Shown here piece by piece: positions 8,585-16,850 of a DNA stretch of 64,000 nt (the stretch's first letter is position 1; each line of letters begins with the position of its first letter). The DNA lies in assembly GCF_003533305.1 (NCBI RefSeq), contig NZ_DOEH01000022.1, positions 1 to 64,000 of the forward strand. The letters run 5' to 3'. Below the pieces are notes generated by a model. It ran no database searches. It saw only the letters and a program-made list of their open reading frames with translations, and was not told where the DNA came from. A program made the translations under genes and the position numbers. This DNA is from Providencia sp. GTDB lineage: Bacteria > Pseudomonadota > Gammaproteobacteria > Enterobacterales > Enterobacteriaceae.

Positions 8585-9418
8585 ATGTTAAAACAAAAAT
8601 TAATAAGTCTTTCACTCATCGCAACTGCAATTGTTACACTCGTGGCGTGTGGTGATAATAGTGAGAAAGATAATCCAAATAAAAAACAAATTACGATTGG
8701 TTTTGGGGTTGGAAACTACATCGACCAAGTTGATAAAGGCATTGTGCCCATCTTAGAGAAAAAAGGTTATACAGTAAATTTGCGCCAATTTTCTCAAAAC
8801 AGGCAAATAAACCCAGCGTTTGAAGAGGGCGCAATTGATGCATCGGTTAATCAAAGTCGTGCATATATGGATGCATACAATAAAAAAAATAATATCAATA
8901 TGGTGGCATTGACGGACTCGCCAAGCGCGCCACAGAGCTTGCGTTCTAATAAACATAAGTCATTAGATGAAGTGAAAGATGGCATGATTGTCGCGTTATC
9001 AAATGATCCGGTAAATGCAGAGCGCGGTGCACGAATTTTAGAGCAATTGGGTTGGATAAAAATAAAACCTAATGTCAGCACATTAAGCTTCAGTGTGAAT
9101 GATATTGAACCTGGAAAATATAATTTAGATATTCGTGAAACTGATGCCGCGCAAGGATTACGTTTATTAGATGATGTTGATTTTGTCGTGGTTAATGGTA
9201 ACTATGTGGCAAGTGCAGGACAACGAATAGCTGATGGGCTTGTGGTTGAAAATTCGCCATTAGAGCATCGTATTATCGTCACTGTATTACAAAAAGATGT
9301 CGATGCGCAGTGGGCTAAAGATTTAAAAGACGCTTTTGATTCTAAAGAATACGCAGATTATATTCGCTCTCAGCGCATATATGATGGATTCATTGAACCT
9401 GCAAGCTGGACTAAATAA
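8585..9418 (+). CDS. MetQ/NlpA-family substrate-binding lipoprotein
   Basis: A periplasmic substrate receptor of about 277 residues. A lipoprotein signal ends in the lipobox LVAC (Cys about residue 22 from this start), followed by GDNS, which favours release to the outer leaflet or periplasm as in MetQ. The family blocks are recognisable: ILEKKGYTVNLRQF, GAIDASVNQSRAYMDAY, SLDEVKDGMIVALSNDP, LLDDVDFVVVNGNY. The segment usually reading like DANFFQH is changed to DASVNQS, which suggests altered ligand choice. It is divergent from the operon encoding its likely ATPase and permease; the 215-bp gap holds both promoters. ATG 8585 is preferred over the in-frame TTG at 8576 because of AGGG nine bases upstream. 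Confidence 0.85.
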   Translation: MLKQKLISLSLIATAIVTLVACGDNSEKDNPNKKQITIGFGVGNYIDQVDKGIVPILEKKGYTVNLRQFSQNRQINPAFEEGAIDASVNQSRAYMDAYNKKNNINMVALTDSPSAPQSLRSNKHKSLDEVKDGMIVALSNDPVNAERGARILEQLGWIKIKPNVSTLSFSVNDIEPGKYNLDIRETDAAQGLRLLDDVDFVVVNGNYVASAGQRIADGLVVENSPLEHRIIVTVLQKDVDAQWAKDLKDAFDSKEYADYIRSQRIYDGFIEPASWTK

Positions 9419-9805
9419 ATATTAATTATATTAAGAATAACCGCGTGATTAGCGTTATTCTGCTTGCCGAATCATATAGTTTCTATGTGATTCGGTATAT
9501 TTAATGTGAGTACTTAACGTTATTACAGTATCAGCTGTTTAGAACACATCTTATTAGTTAGCGTTTTCATTTCAAAACATGTTAGTCACAATAACTAAAT
9601 GATATTTGAGAGCTATCATTATATTTTTAATTATTTTTCACATTATATCTTACTGCCAGTTTTCATTTCAAATTCAACATGAAAAACATTCGTATTAGAA
9701 GTGTAGACAAGTTAATTTAGTTATTTAATATTAAAATAAATAAATGTCATAACACAAAAATAATTGCTGGAAAGCGTTTAAAATGAACCAAACAGGGGAA
9801 ACTAG
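9419..9805. other. intergenic region with two weak hairpins
   Basis: Two inverted repeats follow the lipoprotein gene: agaataac/gttattct at 9434-9461 and ccgaatca/tgattcgg at 9467-9495. Neither has a T tract, but together they may end the transcript. The remaining 300 bases are AT-rich and presumably hold the promoter of the cyclase gene; no operator was recognised. Confidence 0.5.
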
Positions 9806-10543
9806 ATGGCTAATGAACTGATTAATGCACTTAATATACTTAAATCAAAAACGTGGATTGATTTGACTCACCGTTTTGATAAAGACTCACCTCATTTTTT
9901 TATGTTTGAACCTGCTGAATTCAAAACGCTATTTGGTTATCCCGACGGATTTTTTGCACAACAATTTACGTTTCCTGGGCAATATGGCACTCATATTGAT
10001 GCACCATGCCATTTTGTTGAAGGAAAGCGTTATTTACATGAGTTGGAGCTTAAAGAATTAGTATTGCCGCTTATTGTGATTGATCAATCGTCAAGAGCGA
10101 AACAAGACCCTAATTTCTCGTTTTCTCGTGAAGATGTAATCTTATTTGAGCAACAACATGGACAAATAGAGTCTGGTACTTTTGTCGCGTTACGAACTGA
10201 TTGGAGTCACCGCTGGCCGTCTCAAGAGGCTATGGATAATAAAGATAAAGAAGGTAAAAACCAAATACCGGGTTGGGGAATTGATGCGTTAAAATTTTTA
10301 TTTGAAGAACGAGGCGTTAAAGCCATTGGACATGAGACTTTTGATACCGATGCAGCAAAAGATTTTCGTCAAAATAATGCATTATTGGCTGAATATTATG
10401 TTTTAGAGCAAGACACGTACCAAGTTGAGTTGATGGCAAATTTAGACCAACTTCCGACTAGAGGGGCGGTTATTTTTAACGTTGTCGCTAAACCTAATAA
10501 TGCGAGTGGCTTTCCGGTTCGCTCTTTTGCTATTCTTCCGTAA
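9806..10543 (+). CDS. cyclase-family metal-dependent hydrolase (kynurenine formamidase-like)
   Basis: A 245-residue soluble enzyme of the cyclase/KynB family, known for metal-dependent hydrolysis of amides such as N-formylkynurenine and related compounds. The metal-binding motif GQYGTHIDAPCHF (HxGTHxDxPxHF type, with Gln in the first position here as Q-Y-G-T-H) is at about residues 62-74. A second region, VKAIGHETFDTDAA, provides the distal His/Glu seen in the family. A strong ribosome site (aggggaaa) precedes ATG 9806. It is convergent with the permease gene at 10630 and lies beside the MetQ-type cluster, which may share its substrate. No other kyn genes are visible, so a kynurenine role is not supported. 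Confidence 0.8.
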   Translation: MANELINALNILKSKTWIDLTHRFDKDSPHFFMFEPAEFKTLFGYPDGFFAQQFTFPGQYGTHIDAPCHFVEGKRYLHELELKELVLPLIVIDQSSRAKQDPNFSFSREDVILFEQQHGQIESGTFVALRTDWSHRWPSQEAMDNKDKEGKNQIPGWGIDALKFLFEERGVKAIGHETFDTDAAKDFRQNNALLAEYYVLEQDTYQVELMANLDQLPTRGAVIFNVVAKPNNASGFPVRSFAILP

Positions 10544-10588
10544 TACTATTCTTACTTTAAATTTAAACGTGACTTTCTAAGTTAAAAT

Positions 10589-10622
10589 GCACCAATTTGT
10601 AGGTAATAGCGCAAATTGGTGC
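10589..10622. terminator. shared hairpin between convergent genes
   Basis: Perfect 11-bp arms gcaccaatttg and caaattggtgc enclose a 12-nt loop. The hairpin sits 45 bases after the cyclase gene and 7 bases after the permease stop codon on the minus strand, where atttt follows. It probably serves both transcripts. Confidence 0.7.
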
Positions 10623-10629
10623 CATCAAA

Positions 10630-11874
10630 TTATAAAGCGATTAATATCCACGCGGCGGCAAGTAGCATACACAGCGCAGCGACAATACCACCTGATTTAG
10701 CAAATTCTGTAAATGAGATTTTCACGCCATATGCTGCGGATTGTTCGACAACAATGATGCCCGCTAAACTACCGAAAACAAATAAATTACTGGAAAATCC
10801 AGAACCCAAAACGAGTGCAGCGCCTAATGAATCCGCATTGCCGTCAGGAGATAAAAATGGAACCAGTAGCATTACTGATGGGTTATTTCCTACAATAGTA
10901 CTGAGTACGCCAGTGACTAAAAATAAAACAATTGGATTATTTAATTCAACCCCATGACTACGCAAATCATTCAGTAATTGCTGTGGTAAACCAGTTGATG
11001 CAAAAGCCGCATTGACTACAAATAACCCCATGATCAGTAATAAAAGATTGCCATCAACCAGTTTTAACATATCACTTGAAGCGATAGAACGATTAAGCAG
11101 TAAAAAGCCTGCTGCGGTTAACGCAATGAGTTCCCTTGGAATATCAGTAGCGACAAAAGCAACGATAACAGCGAAGGTGATGATACCTGCTTTTGTTGTT
11201 TCCCAAATATTGAGTTTTTCTGATTGTGATTGTGTGCTAGGTATTTGTGTTGTTTCTTTCGCTAAATACCAACGGTTACGATAAAGCCAAACTAAAACTA
11301 ACCAAGTGATTGGTAATGAAAGAAGAGCAGGAATAGCCGCTGCTTGAATTAACCCAACAAATGAAAGGTCCAGACCCTGCGCTGCAATCATATTTTGTGG
11401 ACTACCAATTAATGAGCCAGCGGCACCATTATTGGCGGCAAAACAGAATCCTAATAAAAAGGGAATAGGATTAAGGCCACGAGATAAGGTAATAGAGACT
11501 AATAAAGGCGTCATCGCCACGACAACGACATCATTTGTTAATAAGGCAGAAAGTAGCCCTCCTACTGCAATTAATACGGCAAGCAATGTTGGCGCACTAA
11601 CCTTTAACATAGCAACACGGTCAGCCGTCCAACTATAAAAGCCAGAGACTACAAACGATGCGGAAACTACCATCAAACCAAACAACATACCTATAGTTCT
11701 ATAATCAATTGAATTCCAAGCGTGAGGCGGGGTAATGCTACCTATTGCCATCATTGCCAAGGCACCAATAACCGCCGCACCTGTTCTATCAACTTTAAAG
11801 CCGGGTAGTTTGCCAAAACCCATTGCGATATAAACCAGTAGGAAAATAATAATAGTTAGCGTCATAGCAATCAC
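10630..11874 (-). CDS. SLC13/ArsB-type anion permease
   Basis: A 414-residue polytopic membrane protein of the ion transporter superfamily, with about ten to eleven hydrophobic segments. Typical features are the repeated SLLTNDVVVVAMTPL-like segment (LLSALLTNDVVVVAMTPLLV, about residues 107-126), NNGAAGSLIGSPQNMIAA, and the pseudo-repeat GNNPSVMLLVPFL near residue 327. The helix-break segments resemble those of YbiR/ArsB/CitT-type carriers. The substrate is unknown; carboxylates, sulfate and arsenite are all possible in this superfamily. No ars or cit genes are nearby, and its closest partner is the convergent cyclase gene. Confidence 0.75.
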   Translation of the reverse strand: MIAMTLTIIIFLLVYIAMGFGKLPGFKVDRTGAAVIGALAMMAIGSITPPHAWNSIDYRTIGMLFGLMVVSASFVVSGFYSWTADRVAMLKVSAPTLLAVLIAVGGLLSALLTNDVVVVAMTPLLVSITLSRGLNPIPFLLGFCFAANNGAAGSLIGSPQNMIAAQGLDLSFVGLIQAAAIPALLSLPITWLVLVWLYRNRWYLAKETTQIPSTQSQSEKLNIWETTKAGIITFAVIVAFVATDIPRELIALTAAGFLLLNRSIASSDMLKLVDGNLLLLIMGLFVVNAAFASTGLPQQLLNDLRSHGVELNNPIVLFLVTGVLSTIVGNNPSVMLLVPFLSPDGNADSLGAALVLGSGFSSNLFVFGSLAGIIVVEQSAAYGVKISFTEFAKSGGIVAALCMLLAAAWILIAL

Positions 11875-12176
11875 ATTTTTTGAGTTAAATTATGCTTAAT
11901 TTAGCGGTGAATAACCATGGAGGCAAGATTAAATAATCTTTAATAATAATAAGTTGCGTTTATTCCTAATAATGAGCATCGCAAAAAGAATGGTCGCTGA
12001 CGATATGTAAGATAAGCAAGAGTTGTTGACGAAAAATAGGCGTTTTAAAGCGTAAAGTGGTTTTTATTTAAACTTGAAATATATGCTGAAATTTTATTAC
12101 AAAATAAATTATGCGTAAATAAAACTAATTTTAAATGAATTCAAATGTTAAAAAGGTCATGAACATGAAAATATTT

Positions 12177-12192
12177 CGTGATCAAAGTCACT
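12177..12192. promoter_or_regulatory. CRP-like site 1 upstream of mtlA
   Basis: CGTGATCAAAGTCACT keeps the GTGA-N6-TCAC core of the CRP consensus. It is the most distal of four similar sites, with its centre about 291 bases before the mtlA start. Confidence 0.6.
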
Positions 12193-12220
12193 AATTTATA
12201 AAAAACAGGCTAACAAAATA

Positions 12221-12236
12221 AGTGATCAGTATCACA
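12221..12236. promoter_or_regulatory. CRP-like site 2 upstream of mtlA
   Basis: AGTGATCAGTATCACA matches the GTGA-N6-TCACA core well. Its centre is 44 bases downstream of site 1. Confidence 0.65.
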
Positions 12237-12292
12237 TAAAAAAGGCTTTTTGTGTAAAAATAACTCAATGTAATTAAATAACATGATTAATT

Positions 12293-12308
12293 TGTGAGGG
12301 GAGTCACT
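12293..12308. promoter_or_regulatory. CRP-like site 3 upstream of mtlA
   Basis: TGTGAGGGGAGTCACT has a full TGTGA left half and a TCACT right half. Its centre is 72 bases downstream of site 2. Confidence 0.6.
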
Positions 12309-12315
12309 AATTGAT

Positions 12316-12331
12316 GGGGGGGGGTGGGGGG
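12316..12331 (+). repeat. G9-T-G6 tract in the mtlA control region
   Basis: Nine G, one T and six G lie between CRP-like sites 3 and 4, in an otherwise AT-rich region. Such a tract is prone to slippage and can form quadruplex-like structures. Confidence 0.9.
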
Positions 12332-12336
12332 CGTAA

Positions 12337-12352
12337 AGTGATATCTATCACA
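12337..12352. promoter_or_regulatory. CRP-like site 4 upstream of mtlA
   Basis: AGTGATATCTATCACA matches the GTGA-N6-TCACA core on both sides. Its centre is 44 bases downstream of site 3 and about 131 bases before the mtlA start. It is the best candidate for direct activation of the promoter. Confidence 0.7.
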
Positions 12353-12417
12353 GAAAGCCCGCGTGGTACGCATCAGAGAAAGGACATGCTAGAGTGAAAG
12401 TGTTCAAAAAATCTCAC

Positions 12418-12441
12418 TAACGTTATTTGGCGATAACGTTA
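12418..12441. promoter_or_regulatory. perfect 9-bp inverted repeat in the mtlA leader
   Basis: The arms taacgttat and ataacgtta are separated by 6 bases, 35 bases before the mtlA start. It could be an operator for an unidentified repressor or a leader hairpin. MtlR is not known as a typical DNA-binding repressor, so no factor is assigned. Confidence 0.5.
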
Positions 12442-12475
12442 CAACCTTATCATTCTCGTACCACGGGGTTCTATC

Positions 12476-14425
12476 ATGGTAACATCAAATATCAAATTAA
12501 AGGTACAGAATTTTGGGCGCTTCCTCAGTAATATGGTGATGCCCAACATTGGTGCTTTTATTGCGTGGGGATTAATCACTGCGCTATTTATCCCTACCGG
12601 CTGGTGGCCAAATGAAACGCTAGCACAGCTTGTAGGACCGATGATCACTTACTTATTGCCACTATTAATTGGTTATACGGGTGGGCGGTTGGTTGGTGGT
12701 GAACGCGGCGGGATCGTTGGCGCGATCACGACTATGGGGGTAATTGTTGGTGCTGACATGCCTATGTTTATGGGGGCAATGATAGCTGGCCCTCTCGGTG
12801 GCTTTGTCATCAAGCGTTTTGACCGCTGGATTGAAGGTAAAGTTAAAACAGGTTTTGAAATGCTGGTGAATAATTTTTCATCAGGCATCATTGGCATGTT
12901 GTTAGCGATACTGGCTTATTTGGCCATCGGCCCACTGGTTGCGGGAATGTCCAAGATCCTTGCGGCTGGTGTAAATGTCATGGTGGAAAATAACTTATTA
13001 CCACTTACCTCGATTTTTGTCGAACCTGCAAAAATACTCTTCCTCAATAATGCGATTAATCACGGTATATTTTCACCACTTGGTATTCAACAAGCATCTG
13101 AAACAGGCTCATCAATTTTCTTTTTAATTGAAGCAAATCCAGGTCCAGGACTTGGCGTGTTATTGGCTTATATGTTTTTTGGTAAAGGAAATGCAAAGCA
13201 ATCAGCCTCAGGGGCGGCAATTATTCATTTCTTTGGTGGTATTCATGAGATTTATTTCCCTTATGTTCTAATGAATCCGCGTCTTCTTATTGCTGTTATT
13301 CTTGGCGGAATGACAGGTGTCTTTGTGATGAATGTTTTCCACGCAGGATTAGTTTCTCCAGCATCTCCAGGTTCAATCTTTGCAGTTTTACTGATGACAC
13401 CAAAATCGTCATTAATTGGTGTGATTTTATCAGTCACAAGTGCAACACTCGTTTCATTCTTAGTTTCCGCAATCTTGTTGAGAAGAACTCGCGTAGGAGA
13501 TGAAGATGAATTGGATAATGCGACGAAAAAAATACGTGAAATGAAGGCTCAATCTAAGTCTTCACATAAAAATTCTGAGAAGAATGAATTAGCTGCAAGT
13601 TTAGTCAATATCCGTCAGATTATTGTAGCCTGTGATGCAGGAATGGGATCAAGTGCTATGGGGGCTGGTGTTTTAGCTAAAAAAGTGCGTGATGCAGGTC
13701 TACTTGATATATCTGTCACCAATATGGCGATTAATGATTTACCTGATGATGTTGATATTGTCGTGACACATAAAGATTTAACGGCAAGAGCGAAGACTTT
13801 TGCACCGAATGCAATTCATATTTCCCTAACAAACTTCCTAGATGGGCAAACATATAGTGATTTAGTGACGCGTTTAATTGCTCAGAGAAATCCAAAAGCT
13901 GCAAATGACGGACGCTTAATTAAGCAAACTATTATTGCGGCTAATGATGAATCTTATCAAATGGAAACGCGTGAAGACGCAATATTCACCTTAAGTGCAA
14001 AACATATTCACTTGAATTTAAGCGCACAAAATAAAGAACAAGCTATTCGCTATGCAGGACAAAAGTTAGTTGAAGGCGGTTATGTTGAACCCGATTATAT
14101 TGATGCCATGCTAGCGAGAGAAAAACTAACATCAACTTATTTAGGGGAGTCTATTGCGGTGCCTCACGGCACGATAGAAGCTAAAGATAGAGTTATTAAA
14201 ACGGGCATTGTTATTTGCCAATATCCAAATGGTATCCAATTTGGTGATGAACCAGATGAAATTGCTCACCTTGTAATAGGAATAGCTGCACAAAATAATG
14301 AGCACATAGAAGTTATTATGCGAATTACTTCTGCGCTTGATGAGGCTGGTGTTATTGAAAAACTAAGCAAAACACAAAGCATTCAAGAAGTTCTCGAAAT
14401 TTTATCCGCTCAAAGTGCAGCATAG
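12476..14425 (+). CDS. mtlA: PTS mannitol transporter EIICBA
   Basis: The 649-residue mannitol permease phosphorylates mannitol while importing it. The membrane IIC domain fills residues 1-340 and includes [15 protein letters not shown], the conserved IIC sugar-site segment. Domain IIB follows, with the phospho-cysteine in [15 protein letters not shown] (Cys about 386). Domain IIA is C-terminal, with the phospho-histidine in [12 protein letters not shown] (His about 564). All three domains are intact, and length is close to E. coli MtlA (637). The ribosome site is weak (acgggg). The upstream region carries four CRP-like sites, and mtlD follows after 11 bases. Confidence 0.97.
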   Translation: MVTSNIKLKVQNFGRFLSNMVMPNIGAFIAWGLITALFIPTGWWPNETLAQLVGPMITYLLPLLIGYTGGRLVGGERGGIVGAITTMGVIVGADMPMFMGAMIAGPLGGFVIKRFDRWIEGKVKTGFEMLVNNFSSGIIGMLLAILAYLAIGPLVAGMSKILAAGVNVMVENNLLPLTSIFVEPAKILFLNNAINHGIFSPLGIQQASETGSSIFFLIEANPGPGLGVLLAYMFFGKGNAKQSASGAAIIHFFGGIHEIYFPYVLMNPRLLIAVILGGMTGVFVMNVFHAGLVSPASPGSIFAVLLMTPKSSLIGVILSVTSATLVSFLVSAILLRRTRVGDEDELDNATKKIREMKAQSKSSHKNSEKNELAASLVNIRQIIVACDAGMGSSAMGAGVLAKKVRDAGLLDISVTNMAINDLPDDVDIVVTHKDLTARAKTFAPNAIHISLTNFLDGQTYSDLVTRLIAQRNPKAANDGRLIKQTIIAANDESYQMETREDAIFTLSAKHIHLNLSAQNKEQAIRYAGQKLVEGGYVEPDYIDAMLAREKLTSTYLGESIAVPHGTIEAKDRVIKTGIVICQYPNGIQFGDEPDEIAHLVIGIAAQNNEHIEVIMRITSALDEAGVIEKLSKTQSIQEVLEILSAQSAA

Positions 14426-14436
14426 GGAGACAAATC

Positions 14437-15597
14437 ATGAAAGTTATTCATTTTGGTGCCGGAAATATTGGACGTGGCTTTATTGGTAAGCTATTGGCAG
14501 ATGCAAATTCTCAATTAACATTTACAGATGTGAATCAACCTTTAATCGATCAACTGGCTCATCAACAGTCTTATCAAGTTCATATTGTTGGGCAAGAGCA
14601 TCGTATTGAAAAAGTTCAACATGTTCACGCGATCAATAGTCAGGATCCAAAAACTATTGAATACATTGCTCAAGCCGACATGGTAACTACTGCTGTTGGT
14701 CCTCAAGTATTAGAAAAAATTGCGGTTACATTAGCGAAAGGCCTCTTGATGAGGAAGGAACTCAATAATAATAAACCATTAAATATTATAGCCTGTGAAA
14801 ATATGGTCAGAGGTTCGAGTCAATTAAAGCGACACGTATTAGCTCAAATACCAGATAGCAATCATGAATGGATTGAGCGATATATTGGTTTTGTTGACTC
14901 AGCAGTTGATCGCATTGTTCCACCAATGGATGCTGCAAATGATGACCCATTGGATGTGACTGTCGAATCTTTCAGTGAATGGATTGTTGACCAAACTCAA
15001 TTCATTGGTGATATTCCGATTATCGGAGGGATGGAACTTACTGATAACCTAATGGCTTTTGTTGAGCGAAAACTATTTACACTTAATACTGGGCATGCCA
15101 TTACAGCGTACCTTGGACAATTATATGGGCACCAAACTATCAGTAGCGCCATTAGTGATCCGACGATTTGTGCAGTAGTTAAAGCAGCAATGTTAGAAAG
15201 TGGTCAAGTATTGATTCAACGTTATGGTTTTAATCCCGAGCAACATGCTCAATATATTGACAAAATATTAGGTCGTTTCGCTAATCCGTATTTACACGAT
15301 GATGTTAGCCGAGTAGGGCGTCAACCGATTAGAAAATTAAATTCTGAAGATAGACTCATTAAACCATTGTTAGGAACGCTTGAATATCAATTGCCACATA
15401 AAAATTTGATTATTGGAATTGCTTCAGCGTTACATTTTAGATGTAACAGTGATCCGCAAGCGAGCGAAATGGCGGAGCTCATAAATGAGAAAGGAATTCG
15501 TCAGGCAGTGAAACAATTGTGTCAATTAGATGATTATCCGTTGATAATTGAGGCTATTTGCGGTGAATATCAATTATTAGAGTCAATACGAAAATAA
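14437..15597 (+). CDS. mtlD: mannitol-1-phosphate 5-dehydrogenase
   Basis: A 386-residue cytoplasmic NAD-dependent enzyme that oxidises mannitol 1-phosphate to fructose 6-phosphate. The N-terminal Rossmann motif [16 protein letters not shown] is at residues 5-20, and the polyol dehydrogenase signature region around [11 protein letters not shown] and the catalytic [12 protein letters not shown] segment (about residues 210-222) are intact. Length matches E. coli MtlD (382). A strong ribosome site (aggga) precedes ATG 14437, 11 bases after mtlA, in the standard mtlADR order. Confidence 0.97.
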   Translation: MKVIHFGAGNIGRGFIGKLLADANSQLTFTDVNQPLIDQLAHQQSYQVHIVGQEHRIEKVQHVHAINSQDPKTIEYIAQADMVTTAVGPQVLEKIAVTLAKGLLMRKELNNNKPLNIIACENMVRGSSQLKRHVLAQIPDSNHEWIERYIGFVDSAVDRIVPPMDAANDDPLDVTVESFSEWIVDQTQFIGDIPIIGGMELTDNLMAFVERKLFTLNTGHAITAYLGQLYGHQTISSAISDPTICAVVKAAMLESGQVLIQRYGFNPEQHAQYIDKILGRFANPYLHDDVSRVGRQPIRKLNSEDRLIKPLLGTLEYQLPHKNLIIGIASALHFRCNSDPQASEMAELINEKGIRQAVKQLCQLDDYPLIIEAICGEYQLLESIRK

Positions 15598-15633
15598 CTT
15601 TGCAGATCAAGGTCTGAGTCTAGGATAATAATG

Positions 15634-15666
15634 ACTTTATGGTGACTTAATCGGTCACCATAAAGT
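15634..15666 (+). promoter_or_regulatory. 13-bp stem-loop between mtlD and mtlR
   Basis: Perfect arms actttatggtgac and gtcaccataaagt enclose a 7-nt loop. It has no T tract, so it is more likely an mRNA processing or stability element than a terminator. It covers the first in-frame GTG of mtlR (15665), which argues for ATG 15683 as the true start. Confidence 0.7.
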
Positions 15667-15682
15667 GAACAAAGAAGATGTT

Positions 15683-16213
15683 ATGGAAAATAGACAAAAT
15701 ATAGAAAATCAAATTTTGGAGCGGCTAAATCAACGGCCGGAAGTCCATTTATTTGTTCAGGAAGTGATTATTTTGATCACAGAAGCTATTGATCAACTGA
15801 TGCTAAAAGTTTTTCGTAAAGATGACTATGCAGTAAAATATGCTGTTGAACCCCTTTTAACGGGAAGTGGGCCATTAGGTGAACTTTCAGTGAGATTAAA
15901 ACTATTATTTGCTTTAGGTGCAATTACTCGAGAGGTATATGAAGATATTGAGTTATTTTTAGCATTGAAAGGATCTTTGCCTACCAATGGTATAGTTTTA
16001 AATTTTACAGATGATGAAATATTAGGCAGTATTAAAATGTTACATTGTATGGAACCATTGCCTGAAATGATGCGATTTAATCAACCAGAAGATTTAGTTG
16101 ATAAACAACTCATCGATTTACAGAAGTATCGATACCAACAAATGATAAAGTCATCATTAGTCCTATCGGTAACCGCTTTAATTGCACAAATTTTAGAAAC
16201 TGATGTTTTTTAA
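15683..16213 (+). CDS. mtlR: mannitol operon regulator MtlR
   Basis: A 176-residue helical cytoplasmic protein that represses mannitol utilisation in E. coli. The conserved block VFRKDDYAVKYAVEPLL, then GPLGELSVRLKLLFALG, and FTDDEILG are nearly identical to E. coli MtlR. No DNA-binding motif is visible, in keeping with the family's still unclear mechanism. ATG 15683 is chosen because gaag lies 5-6 bases upstream and an in-frame GTG at 15665 falls inside a stem-loop. It is the third gene of the mtl operon. Confidence 0.93.
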   Translation: MENRQNIENQILERLNQRPEVHLFVQEVIILITEAIDQLMLKVFRKDDYAVKYAVEPLLTGSGPLGELSVRLKLLFALGAITREVYEDIELFLALKGSLPTNGIVLNFTDDEILGSIKMLHCMEPLPEMMRFNQPEDLVDKQLIDLQKYRYQQMIKSSLVLSVTALIAQILETDVF

Positions 16214-16416
16214 CTTCTTAACTTAATCTATTTCTAGCCTTTAATTACCTTCCGCTGATTGACAATGTTAATCGCTCTAAAAAATCATAACTTAATTATC
16301 TATTTCATATGCAGCTTAGATATGAATGCTTTTCCAAATGTTAATTGCCACTCTTAGTATAAGTTATAATATGATGGAGATAGATAAAGGATAACTACGA
16401 TGCAAGAGGGCGGCAT

Positions 16417-16836
16417 ATGAATATTATTATCACACACCAAATAGCGGATGAAGATAGGAACGCAGTTTTAGCTGGGCTAAGGCAGCATAATATTCAATAT
16501 CTTAAAGAAAATAGTTTTGGTCAATTGGCTGTTTATGCAAAAAATGAAATAGGTATGATAACCGGTGGTCTACTTGCTTCGACTAAAGGAAACTGGCTAT
16601 GCATTGATTATTTATGGGTCAGTGAAAATGCAAGAAAAAGCGGTTTAGGCCGTACTTTAATGACAAGTGCAGAGCAGGAATCAATTAAATTAGGCTGTAA
16701 ACACGCTTTAGTTGATACATTTAGTTTCCAAGCATTACCTTTTTATGAAAGGTTAGGGTATATACAACAAATGAGCTTACCCGATTTTCCTGAATTAGGT
16801 ATGCAAAGACATTATCTAACTAAACGTTATGAATAA
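16417..16836 (+). CDS. GNAT-family N-acetyltransferase
   Basis: A 139-residue single-domain acetyltransferase. The acetyl-CoA binding motif A is [13 protein letters not shown] (about residues 70-82), preceded by the beta strand LCIDYLWVS and followed by FYERLGYI (about residues 109-116), the usual motif B. The target is unknown. A gagggcgg ribosome site precedes the start. It is not clearly linked to the mtl operon, 203 bases upstream, and is convergent with the beta-helix gene. Confidence 0.85.
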   Translation: MNIIITHQIADEDRNAVLAGLRQHNIQYLKENSFGQLAVYAKNEIGMITGGLLASTKGNWLCIDYLWVSENARKSGLGRTLMTSAEQESIKLGCKHALVDTFSFQALPFYERLGYIQQMSLPDFPELGMQRHYLTKRYE

Positions 16837-16850
16837 AAAGTTATTGTGAA

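Noticed and set aside
10616..10957. 113-residue plus-strand frame
   Set aside because: Antisense to the SLC13-type permease and rich in low-complexity Ser/Thr/Pro/Asn, as expected for the reverse of membrane helices.
12439..12897. Minus-strand frames of 69 and 74 residues
   Set aside because: They lie antisense to the start of mtlA, which is certain.
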